Shown here: positions 52,999 to 61,664 of the stretch, one piece after another | How positions within the stretch are numbered: the stretch's first letter is position 1 | Layout: each line of letters starts with the position of its first letter | From: an uncultured Chromatiaceae bacterium | Lineage (GTDB): Bacteria > Pseudomonadota > Gammaproteobacteria > Enterobacterales > Alteromonadaceae | Length of the DNA: 64,000 bases | Direction: 5' to 3' | NCBI GenBank assembly: GCA_937978655.1 | Contig: CALJUX010000038.1 | Coordinates: 1 to 64,000 of the forward strand | The notes under the pieces: model-generated | Seen by the model: the letters and a program-made list of their open reading frames with translations, nothing else | What the model was told of the DNA's origin: nothing | The model's database searches: none | Program-made: the position numbers and the translations under genes

Positions 52999-55149
52999 TT
53001 AGCCGCCTTGCTGTTCCAGCACAAAAATCAGCGAAGACTGCGGATGCAAAATCGGCATCTGCATGCCAAACCGCATCAGCGCCTCACCACTGAAGATTTC
53101 ACCTGGCACCACGTTAAGCACCGATGGCGAATATTCTTTTAGCTGCGACGGCCACGCCAGCGTCAGGCGGTACTGTGCCTGTGGCTTCAGGCCGGCAAAC
53201 CGCAGCCGTGGTGGCATCGTGCGGGCAGTTTCTTTCACCGAGTTATAGGCAAAAATCGCCCGCGACTGGTCCGGTGCCACCAAGCCAAAGTTGATACTGT
53301 CACCGTCTGAATCCAGCCGCTGCAACAGAGCGCTGCGTAAAAAGCTGCGCTCGGCTTTATAAAACGCGATGGCCTGGCTTAGCGTTTGCGCTTCGGCCTC
53401 AGTCAGCTCCCGCGGGTCCATTTCAATACCAAAATGACCAAACAGTGCCACAGCACAGCGCATTTCAATGCTGACGCGCCGGCCGGTAATATGGCAATCG
53501 CGTGGGCCGACATGAGCGCCCATCACATCGTTTGGCAGGAAAAACGAGCAGCCACGCTGAATATTCAGCCGGTCCAGTGCGTCGTTGGAATCCGAGGTCC
53601 AAATCCGGTCGGTATGCGCCAGAATGCCATAATCGGCCCGGCCGCCACCGGAGCAGCAGCTCTCAATTTCCAGGCCCGGGTGTGCTGCTTTTAACCTTGA
53701 GATCAGCTGATACACCGCCTGCACCTGGCGATGCACCGCTGGCTTGCCGTCGGCACCACCCGGATGATTCAGGTCACGGTTCATATCCCATTTGATGTAG
53801 CGGATCTGCGGGTGCTGCAGCAGCAGGCTGTGGATTTGCTGATACAGATAAGCGCTGACTTCCGGCCGGCTTAAATCCAGCACCAGCTGATTACGAAAGC
53901 GCATCTGCGGATTATTCGCAGTGCCAAGCACCCAATCCGGATGCTGGCGATATAAAGCGCTGTCCGGATTGACCATCTCAGGTTCAAACCAGATACCAAA
54001 TTCCATGCCCAGCGCATTGACGTGACTGATCAGCGGGCCCAGCCCGTCCGGATACACCGCCGGGTCGACCTGCCAGTCGCCTAAACCGGCAAAATCGCCG
54101 CGCCGGCCCATAAACCAGCCATCGTCGAGCACAAATCGTTCGACACCCAGCGTCGCGACGCGGCTGGCGAGCTGCATCAGCGTGTCGGTGTCATGATTAA
54201 AATAAATGCCTTCCCAGGTGTTGTAATGCACAGGCCGGGCTTTTTGCTGCTGCGCCGGACTCAATAGCCGGCTACGCACAAACTGGTGAAATTGCTGCGA
54301 TAACTGGCTGAAACCTTCAGCGGCATAACTAAAATACAACTGCGGGCTTTGGTAACTGTCGCCGGCACCAAGCACCACTTCGCCCGGCAGCAACAATTCG
54401 CCAAACTGCACATAACTGCGGCCTTCCGAAGTCAGCTCTGCACGCAGACTGTGGTTACCGCTCCAGCCCAGATGAAAGCCATAGACTTCACCGCTTTGTT
54501 CTGTCGTGGTCGCACTGTGCACCAGCAAAGCCGGATAAGTGTCATGCGAGGTTTTGCCTTTGCGGTTTTGCCGGACAAAACTGCCAAGCGCCAGCGACTG
54601 ACGCCGGCGCTGAAATTCATTCGACCAACGGCCTTCGAAACTGGTCAGTTCCTGCAGATGATCCGGTAATAACAAAGTGCCGGCCGCGCACCACTGCAGC
54701 GCTCTGGGCGTATTGCCAAGGTTTTGCAATGCCGTTTGCAGGCTCAACACATGGCTGTGCGGGTCCAATGTCAGCACGTGCGTCAGCTGCAGCTGGCGTT
54801 TGTTATCGACACTGACCAGACGCACTTGCTGCTGCGCATCCGCTGTTTGAGTTTGTTCGACCTCAAGCAGCGTCGGGCCCACCGCCCAGCCGTCGCTGCT
54901 GTCGGATAATTCCAGCCCCGGCGCACCGGTAAAGCCTTGAGCCGATAATGGCGTCAGGCCAATCGCGGCTTCGTCGACCACGGAGTTTTTCGCTTCCTGC
55001 CGCGTGCGCAATAATGCCAGCATCTGCGGTGTCGTCGTGGTGCTTAAACGGCTGCCAATATAAAGCAACGCCGGTGTGCGGCCACGGCAGTCGAGGATTA
55101 AAGTCACACGGGAGCTGTCCAGACGAACAAATGAGGGTAGAGCCGGCAT
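52999..55149 (-). CDS. GH36 alpha-galactosidase
   Basis: The start is set at 55149 (MPALPSF), with GAAGGA upstream; 716 residues. GH36 features are an N-terminal beta-sandwich, the catalytic barrel with YIKWDMNRD (nucleophile Asp455), the CSGGGRAD loop (499-506) and the acid/base Asp520 in WTSDSNDALDR. There is no signal peptide, so it is cytosolic and acts on imported sugars. Substrates could be melibiose, raffinose or galactosylglycerols; which is not shown. It is divergent from the GH42 gene, with about 190 bases between. Confidence 0.95.
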   Translation of the reverse strand: MPALPSFVRLDSSRVTLILDCRGRTPALLYIGSRLSTTTTPQMLALLRTRQEAKNSVVDEAAIGLTPLSAQGFTGAPGLELSDSSDGWAVGPTLLEVEQTQTADAQQQVRLVSVDNKRQLQLTHVLTLDPHSHVLSLQTALQNLGNTPRALQWCAAGTLLLPDHLQELTSFEGRWSNEFQRRRQSLALGSFVRQNRKGKTSHDTYPALLVHSATTTEQSGEVYGFHLGWSGNHSLRAELTSEGRSYVQFGELLLPGEVVLGAGDSYQSPQLYFSYAAEGFSQLSQQFHQFVRSRLLSPAQQQKARPVHYNTWEGIYFNHDTDTLMQLASRVATLGVERFVLDDGWFMGRRGDFAGLGDWQVDPAVYPDGLGPLISHVNALGMEFGIWFEPEMVNPDSALYRQHPDWVLGTANNPQMRFRNQLVLDLSRPEVSAYLYQQIHSLLLQHPQIRYIKWDMNRDLNHPGGADGKPAVHRQVQAVYQLISRLKAAHPGLEIESCCSGGGRADYGILAHTDRIWTSDSNDALDRLNIQRGCSFFLPNDVMGAHVGPRDCHITGRRVSIEMRCAVALFGHFGIEMDPRELTEAEAQTLSQAIAFYKAERSFLRSALLQRLDSDGDSINFGLVAPDQSRAIFAYNSVKETARTMPPRLRFAGLKPQAQYRLTLAWPSQLKEYSPSVLNVVPGEIFSGEALMRFGMQMPILHPQSSLIFVLEQQGG

Positions 55150-55212
55150 AACAATTCCTTCAGGGCAAAAAGAAAGCAAAGATAGCGTACATTAAACTAT
55201 AGAATCGCCAAC

Positions 55213-55227
55213 AAATACTATATATCA
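55213..55227. promoter_or_regulatory. AT-rich motif between GH36 and GH42 genes
   Basis: AAATACTATATATCA is the exact reverse complement of the 15-base motif at 41454-41468 upstream of galE. It sits in the divergent promoter of the two galactosidase genes. Confidence 0.5.
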
Positions 55228-55336
55228 TACAAAACAATTTTATCGCCCACTGCAACGCAGGTCGGTCATGCTGGTCTGGCCATGCCGCCACGCTGCTACA
55301 GGGCACCGCACAGCAACTATCTGGCAGGAGCATATG

Positions 55337-57292
55337 ATGTTAGGAATCTGTTATTACCCGGAACATTGGCCGGAATCCATCTGGGCGCAGGATGCAGCAG
55401 AAATGTACGGCCTTGGTATTCGTTATGTGCGGATCGCCGAGTTCGCCTGGTCCCGGCTGGAACCAAGCCCGGGCCAATACCGTTTTGACTGGCTGGACCG
55501 CGCCATCAGCACTTTGGCCGACGCCGGTTTAAAAGTGGTGATGTGCACACCAACCGCCACGCCGCCGAAATGGTTAATTGATTTGTATCCGTCGATTTTG
55601 CCGGTTGACGTCAAAACCGGCCACAGCCGCGGTTTTGGTTCACGCCGCCATTATGATTTCTCCAGCCCGGATTATTTCCGCGAAGCGATGCGCATCTCCA
55701 CAGTACTGGCCGAACGTTATGGCGCGCATCCGGCGGTCGTTGGCTGGCAAACCGACAACGAGCTGGCCTGTCACGACACCACGCACAGTGGGTCCGAAGC
55801 CGCACTCATCGCGTTTCGCGCCTGGTGTCAGCAGCACTATGCCGACATCGACGCGCTGAACAGCGCATGGGGCAATGTGTTCTGGTCGATGGAATATCGT
55901 CATTTTGGTGAAATCGAGCTGCCTATTCTGGCCGTCACCGAAACCAATTCGGCCCATCAGCTGGCCTACCGCCGCTTCAGTTCTGATCAGGTGGTGCGCT
56001 TTCATGATGAGATGGTGCGGATCATTCGCGCCCATGCGCCGGGCCGGTTTGTCACCCACAACTTTATTCCGATGGTCGACACCCAGACCGACAACTATGC
56101 ACTGGCGAAGCCGCTGGATTTTGCCAGCTTCGACAACTACCCGCTTGGCCGCTCGGATTTGTTTTTTGCCAAGCGCGGCGCGGCGATGTTTAAACCTTAT
56201 ATGCGCACCGGTCACCCGGATTTTTCCAGCTATTACTTTGACCAGACGCGTGGCCTGACCGGCAAACATTTCTGGATCATGGAACAACAACCGGGCCCGG
56301 TGAACTGGGCCAAGCACAATCCGCGGCCAGAACCTGGCATGGTGCGCTTGTGGTCCTGGGTATCTTTTGCCCACGGCGCCGATGTGGTCAGTTATTTCCG
56401 CTGGCGCCAGGCACCTTTTGCCCAGGAACAAATGCATGCCGGCCTCAAACGTATCGACAATTCCAAAGCCGCCGCCTGGCCGGAAATTGAGCAGCTGGTG
56501 CGCGAACTGGCACTGTGCCCGGATTTACTGCAACAGCAGGTGAAAGCCAGCGTGGCAATGGTCAGCACCACTGAAAATCAGTGGGTCTGTGAAATTGAAC
56601 GTCAGGGCGATAGTTTTAATCAGCAGGAAGTTGAATTTGCCTGGTATTCGGCGCTGCGCCAGCTTGGCGTGGATGTCGATTTTGTTTCACCGGAGCAGGA
56701 TTTAACCGGCTACAAACTGGTGCTGGTACCTTGTATGCCAGTGGTACGGCCTGAGTTTGTCAAACGGTGTCAGGACAGTGGCGCCTGGTTGGTATTTGGC
56801 CCACGCACCGGCAGCAAAACCACCGAATTCCAGCTGGTGCCACAATTAGCGCCGGGTTTGTTACAAGCACTGGTCCCGGTCAAAGTGCTGTCGGTGGAAA
56901 CCATCCGGCCCGATTGCGCCGAGCCGCTGTTTATCGGCCAAAAACAATATCAGAGCCAGTGCTGGCGCGAAGAGCTGGAAGTGCCGCCATCTTGCCAGGT
57001 ACTGGCGCATTATCACGATGGCTTGCCGGCCGTCGCGCAGCATCAGCGCGCGGTGTATGTCGCCACCGTCAGCTGTGACGACTTCCTCAAAGCCTTGTTT
57101 GCTGATGTGCTGAAACAGGCCGGTGTCGAGACTGTGGTGCTGCCGCATGACGTGCGGCTGGCGCGCCGGGGTGGCTTAACCTTCCTGTTTAATTACAGCG
57201 CCAAACCCAGCAAAGTTACGGCACCAGCGAGCGCGCAATGGCTGCTCGGCAACGCCACACTGGACGGTTACGGCGTCGCGATTTACCGCTGA
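55337..57292 (+). CDS. GH42 beta-galactosidase
   Basis: The ATG at 55337 has AGGAG six bases upstream (an ATG at 55334 is too close). The 651-residue protein has the GH42 barrel starting GICYYPEHWP, the acid/base Glu142 in QTDNE, and the nucleophile Glu316 in WIMEQQPG, then a trimerisation-like Rossmann domain (about 390-590) and a short C-terminal beta domain. There is no signal peptide, so it is cytosolic. It should cleave beta-galactosides; GH42 enzymes often act on galacto-oligosaccharides. A strong terminator follows. Confidence 0.95.
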   Translation: MLGICYYPEHWPESIWAQDAAEMYGLGIRYVRIAEFAWSRLEPSPGQYRFDWLDRAISTLADAGLKVVMCTPTATPPKWLIDLYPSILPVDVKTGHSRGFGSRRHYDFSSPDYFREAMRISTVLAERYGAHPAVVGWQTDNELACHDTTHSGSEAALIAFRAWCQQHYADIDALNSAWGNVFWSMEYRHFGEIELPILAVTETNSAHQLAYRRFSSDQVVRFHDEMVRIIRAHAPGRFVTHNFIPMVDTQTDNYALAKPLDFASFDNYPLGRSDLFFAKRGAAMFKPYMRTGHPDFSSYYFDQTRGLTGKHFWIMEQQPGPVNWAKHNPRPEPGMVRLWSWVSFAHGADVVSYFRWRQAPFAQEQMHAGLKRIDNSKAAAWPEIEQLVRELALCPDLLQQQVKASVAMVSTTENQWVCEIERQGDSFNQQEVEFAWYSALRQLGVDVDFVSPEQDLTGYKLVLVPCMPVVRPEFVKRCQDSGAWLVFGPRTGSKTTEFQLVPQLAPGLLQALVPVKVLSVETIRPDCAEPLFIGQKQYQSQCWREELEVPPSCQVLAHYHDGLPAVAQHQRAVYVATVSCDDFLKALFADVLKQAGVETVVLPHDVRLARRGGLTFLFNYSAKPSKVTAPASAQWLLGNATLDGYGVAIYR

Positions 57293-57310
57293 CACTTTCG
57301 CGAACACAGC

Positions 57311-57340
57311 AAAACCGGCGCCTAAGCGCCGGTTTTTTTT
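57311..57340 (+). terminator. Terminator after GH42 gene
   Basis: AAAACCGGCGC (57311-57321) pairs with GCGCCGGTTTT (57326-57336), loop CTAA, followed by more T. Confidence 0.9.
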
Positions 57341-57419
57341 CGCCTAGTCGCTGCTGGCTTGGTTGGCGTGCAGGAATCACTGCTTAGAGCGAATTGCCGT
57401 CATCGTATATGTGGTTTTG

Positions 57420-57511
57420 TACGGCGTGTGACGCCCAGCGCGCTATCGCTCGCCGATACCTACGTTCTCAATGAGCGAGTAGGTACGCGCAAGCGCAGCG
57501 CCGCCGTACAG
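57420..57511. repeat. Structured intergenic element (nested inverted repeat)
   Basis: TGTACGGCG (57420-57428) faces CGCCGTACA (57503-57511), enclosing CCTAC/GTAGG arms (57471-57475 and 57481-57485) and GC-rich complementary stretches. A further TGCCC/GGGCA hairpin follows near 57538-57552. The 57341-57591 stretch holds no gene. It may be a MITE/REP-like repeat or an RNA; its family is unknown. Confidence 0.5.
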
Positions 57512-57591
57512 GATGTTCATAAAATGCCCGCTTTGGGCACTGAGAACTGCTTTGCGATGGTCAACGAGATAACGTGCAGATCTGCGCCAAT

Positions 57592-57616
57592 AAAAAACCG
57601 CTGGAAGCGGTTTTTA
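57592..57616. terminator. Bidirectional terminator hairpin
   Basis: AAAAACCGCT (57593-57602) pairs with AGCGGTTTTT (57606-57615), loop GGA; A and T runs lie on both sides. Confidence 0.7.
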
Positions 57617-57663
57617 ACAACACAATGCGTTGGCCTGAAAGGTAAGCGCTATCGTCTGCGCCA

Positions 57664-57688
57664 TAAAAAAAGCCGGCCGAAGCCGGCT
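57664..57688 (-). terminator. Terminator after the symporter gene
   Basis: On the minus strand AGCCGGC and GCCGGCT pair around TTCG and are followed by a T run; it lies 16 bases past the symporter stop. Confidence 0.85.
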
Positions 57689-57703
57689 AACGGAGCCATC
57701 CGC

Positions 57704-59161
57704 CTACGACGATGCAGGCAGTTCCAGGGTTTTGCCGGCCCAGCGGTGTTGCTTGCCGAAGATAAATCTGTTGCTAAGCAGGGCCATCGCCACGCAGCTG
57801 AACAAGGTGATGGCCATCAGATGGATGTAGTGCACAGTGCTGTAGAATGGCGAGAATTCAAAGGTCAGGCTGCCGTAGAACAACACGCCAAAAATCACGG
57901 CGATAATAGCCGCGCGCGCATCCACATCTTTAAACAACAATCCGACGATAAAAATCGACAGAATAGGCATGCTAAGCAAGCCGTTGAGCTGCTGCAGTAA
58001 ATTGATGATGCTGTCGGCCTGTTGGTAAACCGGCACCAGAATCAGTGTCAGCGCGCTTAATAACAACGTCACCCAGGCGCTTAACTTTCTCACATCCGGC
58101 TTGCCGCTGACATAAGCTTCGTGGATGTCACAAACATATAGCGCGGTGGCTGAATTCAGCAGGCTGTTGTAGGTCGACAACACTGCAGCGGCCATCGCTG
58201 CCGCAAACAAACCAATCAGCACCGGCGGTAGCAGGTCACCGACCAGACGGCCATAAGCGCTGTCGCCGATATCGCCATAGAGTTTGTACGACACAATGCC
58301 CGGTAACACCACAATGGCCGGCACAATCAAAAAGCGGATCATGGCGGCGGCATACACACCTTTTTGCGCTTCTTCCATCGTCGGCGCCGCCATTGCGCGT
58401 TGGGTGATGGTCTGGTTAGTGCCCCAATAAAACATCTGGATAAAAATCATCCCGGTCAGCAGCGTTGGCCATGGCACCGGCGAGCTTTCATCACCGATTA
58501 AGGTCAGCCGCTCGGCCGGAATACCGCTGAAGTCAAAATTGATGGCATACAGCGCCAGGAAGGTGATCAATAACGCCATACCCAGCACCAGCACGCCGTT
58601 ATAGGTATCAGAAACGGCCACCGCCCGCAGGCCACCAAAAAATGCGTAAGCCGCGCCCACTAAGGCAAACACCGCCGCAATTTGGATCAGCGGAATATCC
58701 ACTTTAAACATGGTCTGCATCAGCAAGGCGCCGGAATAAATCACCGCTGGCATATAAATCAACGCGTTGCCGAGGAAAAACAAGCCGCCAATCACCGCGC
58801 GGATATGTTTGTTGTGATAACGCCGTTCCAGCAGCTCTGTGGTAGTGGTGCAGCCATAACGGTAATACACCGGAATAAACACTTTGGCCAAAATAATCAG
58901 ACCGATGATGGCAGAGAATTCCCACACCGCCAGCAGCGCCATCTGGTTGCCATTCATGCCGACCAGCTGGTCGGTACTTAAGTTGGTCAGCGTGATAGAA
59001 CCCGCGACAAACACCCAGCTGAGGCCACTGCCGGCCAGAAAATACTCGCGGTTCTGCGAGCCGCTACGGTCTGATTTGCCGCGGCATTTCAGGTAGGTCA
59101 ACAACCCTATCAGTGCAGACACCAACACAAAGACCGCAGTCTGCAACACACTATCTGACAT
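57704..59161 (-). CDS. SSS-family sodium/sugar symporter (SglT-like)
   Basis: This is a 485-residue inner-membrane protein with about 13-14 helices. Typical SSS/SGLT segments are AGSGLSWVFVAGSITLTNLSTDQLVG near the start and the NQTITQRAMAAPTMEEAQKG and STYNSLLNSATALYVCDIHE segments, the latter carrying residues of the sodium site. Context with galactosidases and TonB receptor points to galactose or a galactoside as cargo; Vibrio SglT carries galactose. GGAGAG precedes the start. It is downstream of SapC by 51 bases on the same strand, likely in one operon. Confidence 0.92.
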   Translation of the reverse strand: MSDSVLQTAVFVLVSALIGLLTYLKCRGKSDRSGSQNREYFLAGSGLSWVFVAGSITLTNLSTDQLVGMNGNQMALLAVWEFSAIIGLIILAKVFIPVYYRYGCTTTTELLERRYHNKHIRAVIGGLFFLGNALIYMPAVIYSGALLMQTMFKVDIPLIQIAAVFALVGAAYAFFGGLRAVAVSDTYNGVLVLGMALLITFLALYAINFDFSGIPAERLTLIGDESSPVPWPTLLTGMIFIQMFYWGTNQTITQRAMAAPTMEEAQKGVYAAAMIRFLIVPAIVVLPGIVSYKLYGDIGDSAYGRLVGDLLPPVLIGLFAAAMAAAVLSTYNSLLNSATALYVCDIHEAYVSGKPDVRKLSAWVTLLLSALTLILVPVYQQADSIINLLQQLNGLLSMPILSIFIVGLLFKDVDARAAIIAVIFGVLFYGSLTFEFSPFYSTVHYIHLMAITLFSCVAMALLSNRFIFGKQHRWAGKTLELPASS

Positions 59162-59212
59162 AACATCTCTCCGGGAAAAACTCGCAAAAAATACCGGCCA
59201 ACAGGCGCGGTA

Positions 59213-59980
59213 TCACATAAATCCACTATCGCGGTCGATTTCTATTTTCAGCTGCTGAATTCGCTGGAAACCGGGTTGGCCCACAGCAGCTTTTTGGTTG
59301 TGACGCTGGATCAACCGGTTCAGTTGCAACAACGAATTGAGCAGGCTTTGCGCCAGTTGCAGGCTGCCGCTTTGCTGCAGCGTTTTTAACGTGGTGGCAT
59401 CAAGGCTATGCAGCTGGTCTTCATCAAGGGTCATCAGGCCGCGGATGCGCTGCAATTCGCCCTGTTCCGGCTGTAATTGCAGTTCAATGGGCCTCAGTAA
59501 CTTCAGCGCCTGCAATTGCTGCAAACACAGATAAGTGCGCCGTTCTTGCTCATACAGCTCCTGCGCGCTGTGCATCAGCCGCTGCGCATTGGCAGTGGCC
59601 GTGCCGTCCTGCGTGAAGAGTGGCGTTGCTGTTGGTTGCAATACCTGTGGATCGGCGGCAAACACAAACTGGCGCTGGCCGTCCTGCAACAGGCAATAAC
59701 AAGGGTACGACTGCAGCACCAAAGGCCGGTACACCGCATGCCAGCCCTGCGCATCCGCCAGTAAATTCTGCCCCGGCACAAAGCTGCACAGCGCAGACAA
59801 CATCAGCGTGCCGTCTTCGCTGTTGCGGCTTAACAGTACCGGGAAATCACAGACCATACTGCTGACATCGGCGACGGTCAGCGGCAATAAATGTGCGCGC
59901 GCGGCGTAAACAAAGCCCGCGTCCGGCACTACACCCAGTTGTTGCGCGGCCAGTTGTGGCGGTGTGAGAAAACGGCTCAT
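59213..59980 (-). CDS. SapC-family protein
   Basis: The 255-residue protein matches the SapC family (PF07277), with FPVLLSRNSEDGTLMLSALCSF, a WHAVYRPLVLQSYPC region and a C-terminal helical stretch. Its name comes from a Campylobacter surface-protein locus, but its true role is unknown; in many aquatic proteobacteria it sits next to a TonB receptor and a flavin halogenase-like gene at sugar loci. AAAGGAG precedes the start, which overlaps the halogenase stop by 4 bases. Confidence 0.88.
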   Translation of the reverse strand: MSRFLTPPQLAAQQLGVVPDAGFVYAARAHLLPLTVADVSSMVCDFPVLLSRNSEDGTLMLSALCSFVPGQNLLADAQGWHAVYRPLVLQSYPCYCLLQDGQRQFVFAADPQVLQPTATPLFTQDGTATANAQRLMHSAQELYEQERRTYLCLQQLQALKLLRPIELQLQPEQGELQRIRGLMTLDEDQLHSLDATTLKTLQQSGSLQLAQSLLNSLLQLNRLIQRHNQKAAVGQPGFQRIQQLKIEIDRDSGFM

Positions 59981-61536
59981 AACATACTCCTTTGTGGCAT
60001 CTGCCCTTGAGCCATACTCTCTTGCGCCAGCCAGCGCTGCAGGTATTCCCGGTTTGAAGGCAGGCTTTGCTGCAATTGTTGCGTCAGCTGCTGATTACGC
60101 CGCAGAATTTGCTCCGCCTGCGCCTGTTGCCGGTACAGATGCGCCTGGCGGGAAAAATCCGGCTTAAAGCCCATGCCATACATCACATACTGGTAACTGG
60201 CGGCCGGGAACAGCTCCAGCGGGCCTTGGAAATCACTGACCGCCGGGCCACGATAGCGCCAGACCGCCAAATCTTCCTGCAAAGATTCCGGCCAGGTTGC
60301 AACATCCAAATGCGCCTGCCAATAAGGCTCGGGGCGTTTGGTCAGCATGTAGTGCAGCTTGAGGAAATCGATAATGCGCTGCCAGCGATAACGCATTTGG
60401 GTATTAAAACGTTTGGCCACGACCGGCATCAGGCTCACATCTGCCGGCAGATTTTCCGCGACATAACGCGCTGACACTTCAACCAGCATAATAGCCGTGG
60501 CTTCCAGTGGCTCAACAAAACCGGCCGACAAGCCAATGGCGACACAATTGCCCTGCCAGAAGCGTTCGCGATAGCCGGTCTGATATTTGATTAAACGCGG
60601 TTCTAAATCTGCCGCTGCCGCGCCGACATAACGACGCAAATTGGCGGCCGCTTCGTCATCACTCAAAAACTGGCTGGCATAGACATGACCAGTGCCGCGC
60701 CGGTGCGACAGGCCAATATCCCAAATCCAGCCGGCATTTTGTGCTGTGGCAATGGTGTGGCTGGCAACCGCTGCGTCGGGTCTGTCGTAAGGCACCTGCA
60801 GCGCCAGCGCTCTGTTGTTAAACAGCTGATGTTCCACTGACATAAATGGCACTTGCAGGGTTTTACCCAGCAGCAAAGACGCCATGCCGGTGCAATCGAT
60901 ATATAAATCTGCGGTGACAGGCGTGGCAGTGTCATTGAGTTTTAAACCGGCGATCTGCGCATCGTCGGTCAGCAACACTTGCTCGACGGTGGCAACGCGG
61001 TGCAACACACCGAGTTTGGTTTTGGCATGTTGTTTTAATACGTCGGCGAACGCGCCAGCGTCGAGGTGATAGGCATAATTCAGCGGGCCCTGATACTCGC
61101 CTTCGCTGACCGGGCGCGGCGCTTTGCCGGCTTCGCATAATTCATGCTGCATATTGGACTGGCGGGCATAGTCGCGGATATCCGCCAGATAAGGCGCCAC
61201 GTCGAGCCGGCCATAGCCGAGCGGCACGGTAAAAGGATGATAATAAAAATCGCCGGTGCCTTCGCACCAGTTGACGAACTTGCCACCTTGTTTAAAAGCG
61301 GCATGGCAGCTGCGGAAGAAGTCTTTCTCGGACAAACCGATTTGCTGCAGGGTATTTTTCATCGTTGGCCAGGTGCCTTCACCGACACCAATAGTCGGAA
61401 TATCGGCTGATTCAATCAACGTGATTGATAACGCCGGGCCATCTGGTTGCTGATGGTAAGAAGCGATGAGTGCGGCCGCCAGCCAGCCGGCGGTGCCGCC
61501 CCCCACTACTACAATATTGGTGATAGCTTTAGTCAT
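59977..61536 (-). CDS. Tryptophan halogenase-family flavin enzyme
   Basis: The start is set at 61536 (MTKAITNIVVV), 519 residues; the frame extends 39 codons upstream. It has the FAD motif GGGTAG (12-17), a Lys in FKQGGKF (Lys82) at the place of the catalytic lysine of PrnA, and WIWDIG (270-275), close to the WxWxIP halogenase signature but with Gly instead of Pro. GFVEPLEATAI is also family-typical. True halogenation is not proven, since such proteins are widespread in TonB-receptor sugar loci with unknown substrates. Its gene follows the TonB receptor gene after a terminator hairpin and overlaps sapC. Confidence 0.9.
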   Translation of the reverse strand: MTKAITNIVVVGGGTAGWLAAALIASYHQQPDGPALSITLIESADIPTIGVGEGTWPTMKNTLQQIGLSEKDFFRSCHAAFKQGGKFVNWCEGTGDFYYHPFTVPLGYGRLDVAPYLADIRDYARQSNMQHELCEAGKAPRPVSEGEYQGPLNYAYHLDAGAFADVLKQHAKTKLGVLHRVATVEQVLLTDDAQIAGLKLNDTATPVTADLYIDCTGMASLLLGKTLQVPFMSVEHQLFNNRALALQVPYDRPDAAVASHTIATAQNAGWIWDIGLSHRRGTGHVYASQFLSDDEAAANLRRYVGAAAADLEPRLIKYQTGYRERFWQGNCVAIGLSAGFVEPLEATAIMLVEVSARYVAENLPADVSLMPVVAKRFNTQMRYRWQRIIDFLKLHYMLTKRPEPYWQAHLDVATWPESLQEDLAVWRYRGPAVSDFQGPLELFPAASYQYVMYGMGFKPDFSRQAHLYRQQAQAEQILRRNQQLTQQLQQSLPSNREYLQRWLAQESMAQGQMPQRSML

Positions 61537-61621
61537 AGGGAACCCGATAAAACGCGAGTACAGCAGTATTGCGCGATCCTGACCATGAGCCAACACTGAA
61601 TTAGCAGTTTGGCTTACAGCG

Positions 61622-61651
61622 AAAAAAAGGCTGGGGCAAAAAGCCCCAGCC
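61622..61651 (-). terminator. Terminator or attenuator after the TonB receptor gene
   Basis: GGCTGGGGC and GCCCCAGCC (61629-61637 and 61643-61651) pair around a 5-base loop; on the minus strand a T run follows. It may limit read-through into the halogenase gene. Confidence 0.85.
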
Positions 61652-61664
61652 ACAGGAACGGGAC

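Noticed and set aside
55640..56437. A 265-codon minus-strand frame inside GH42
   Set aside because: Shadow of the well-supported GH42 gene.
57359..58000. A 213-codon plus-strand frame after the GH42 gene
   Set aside because: Its second half is antisense to the symporter gene and its first half runs through terminators and the structured element; no protein-like pattern.
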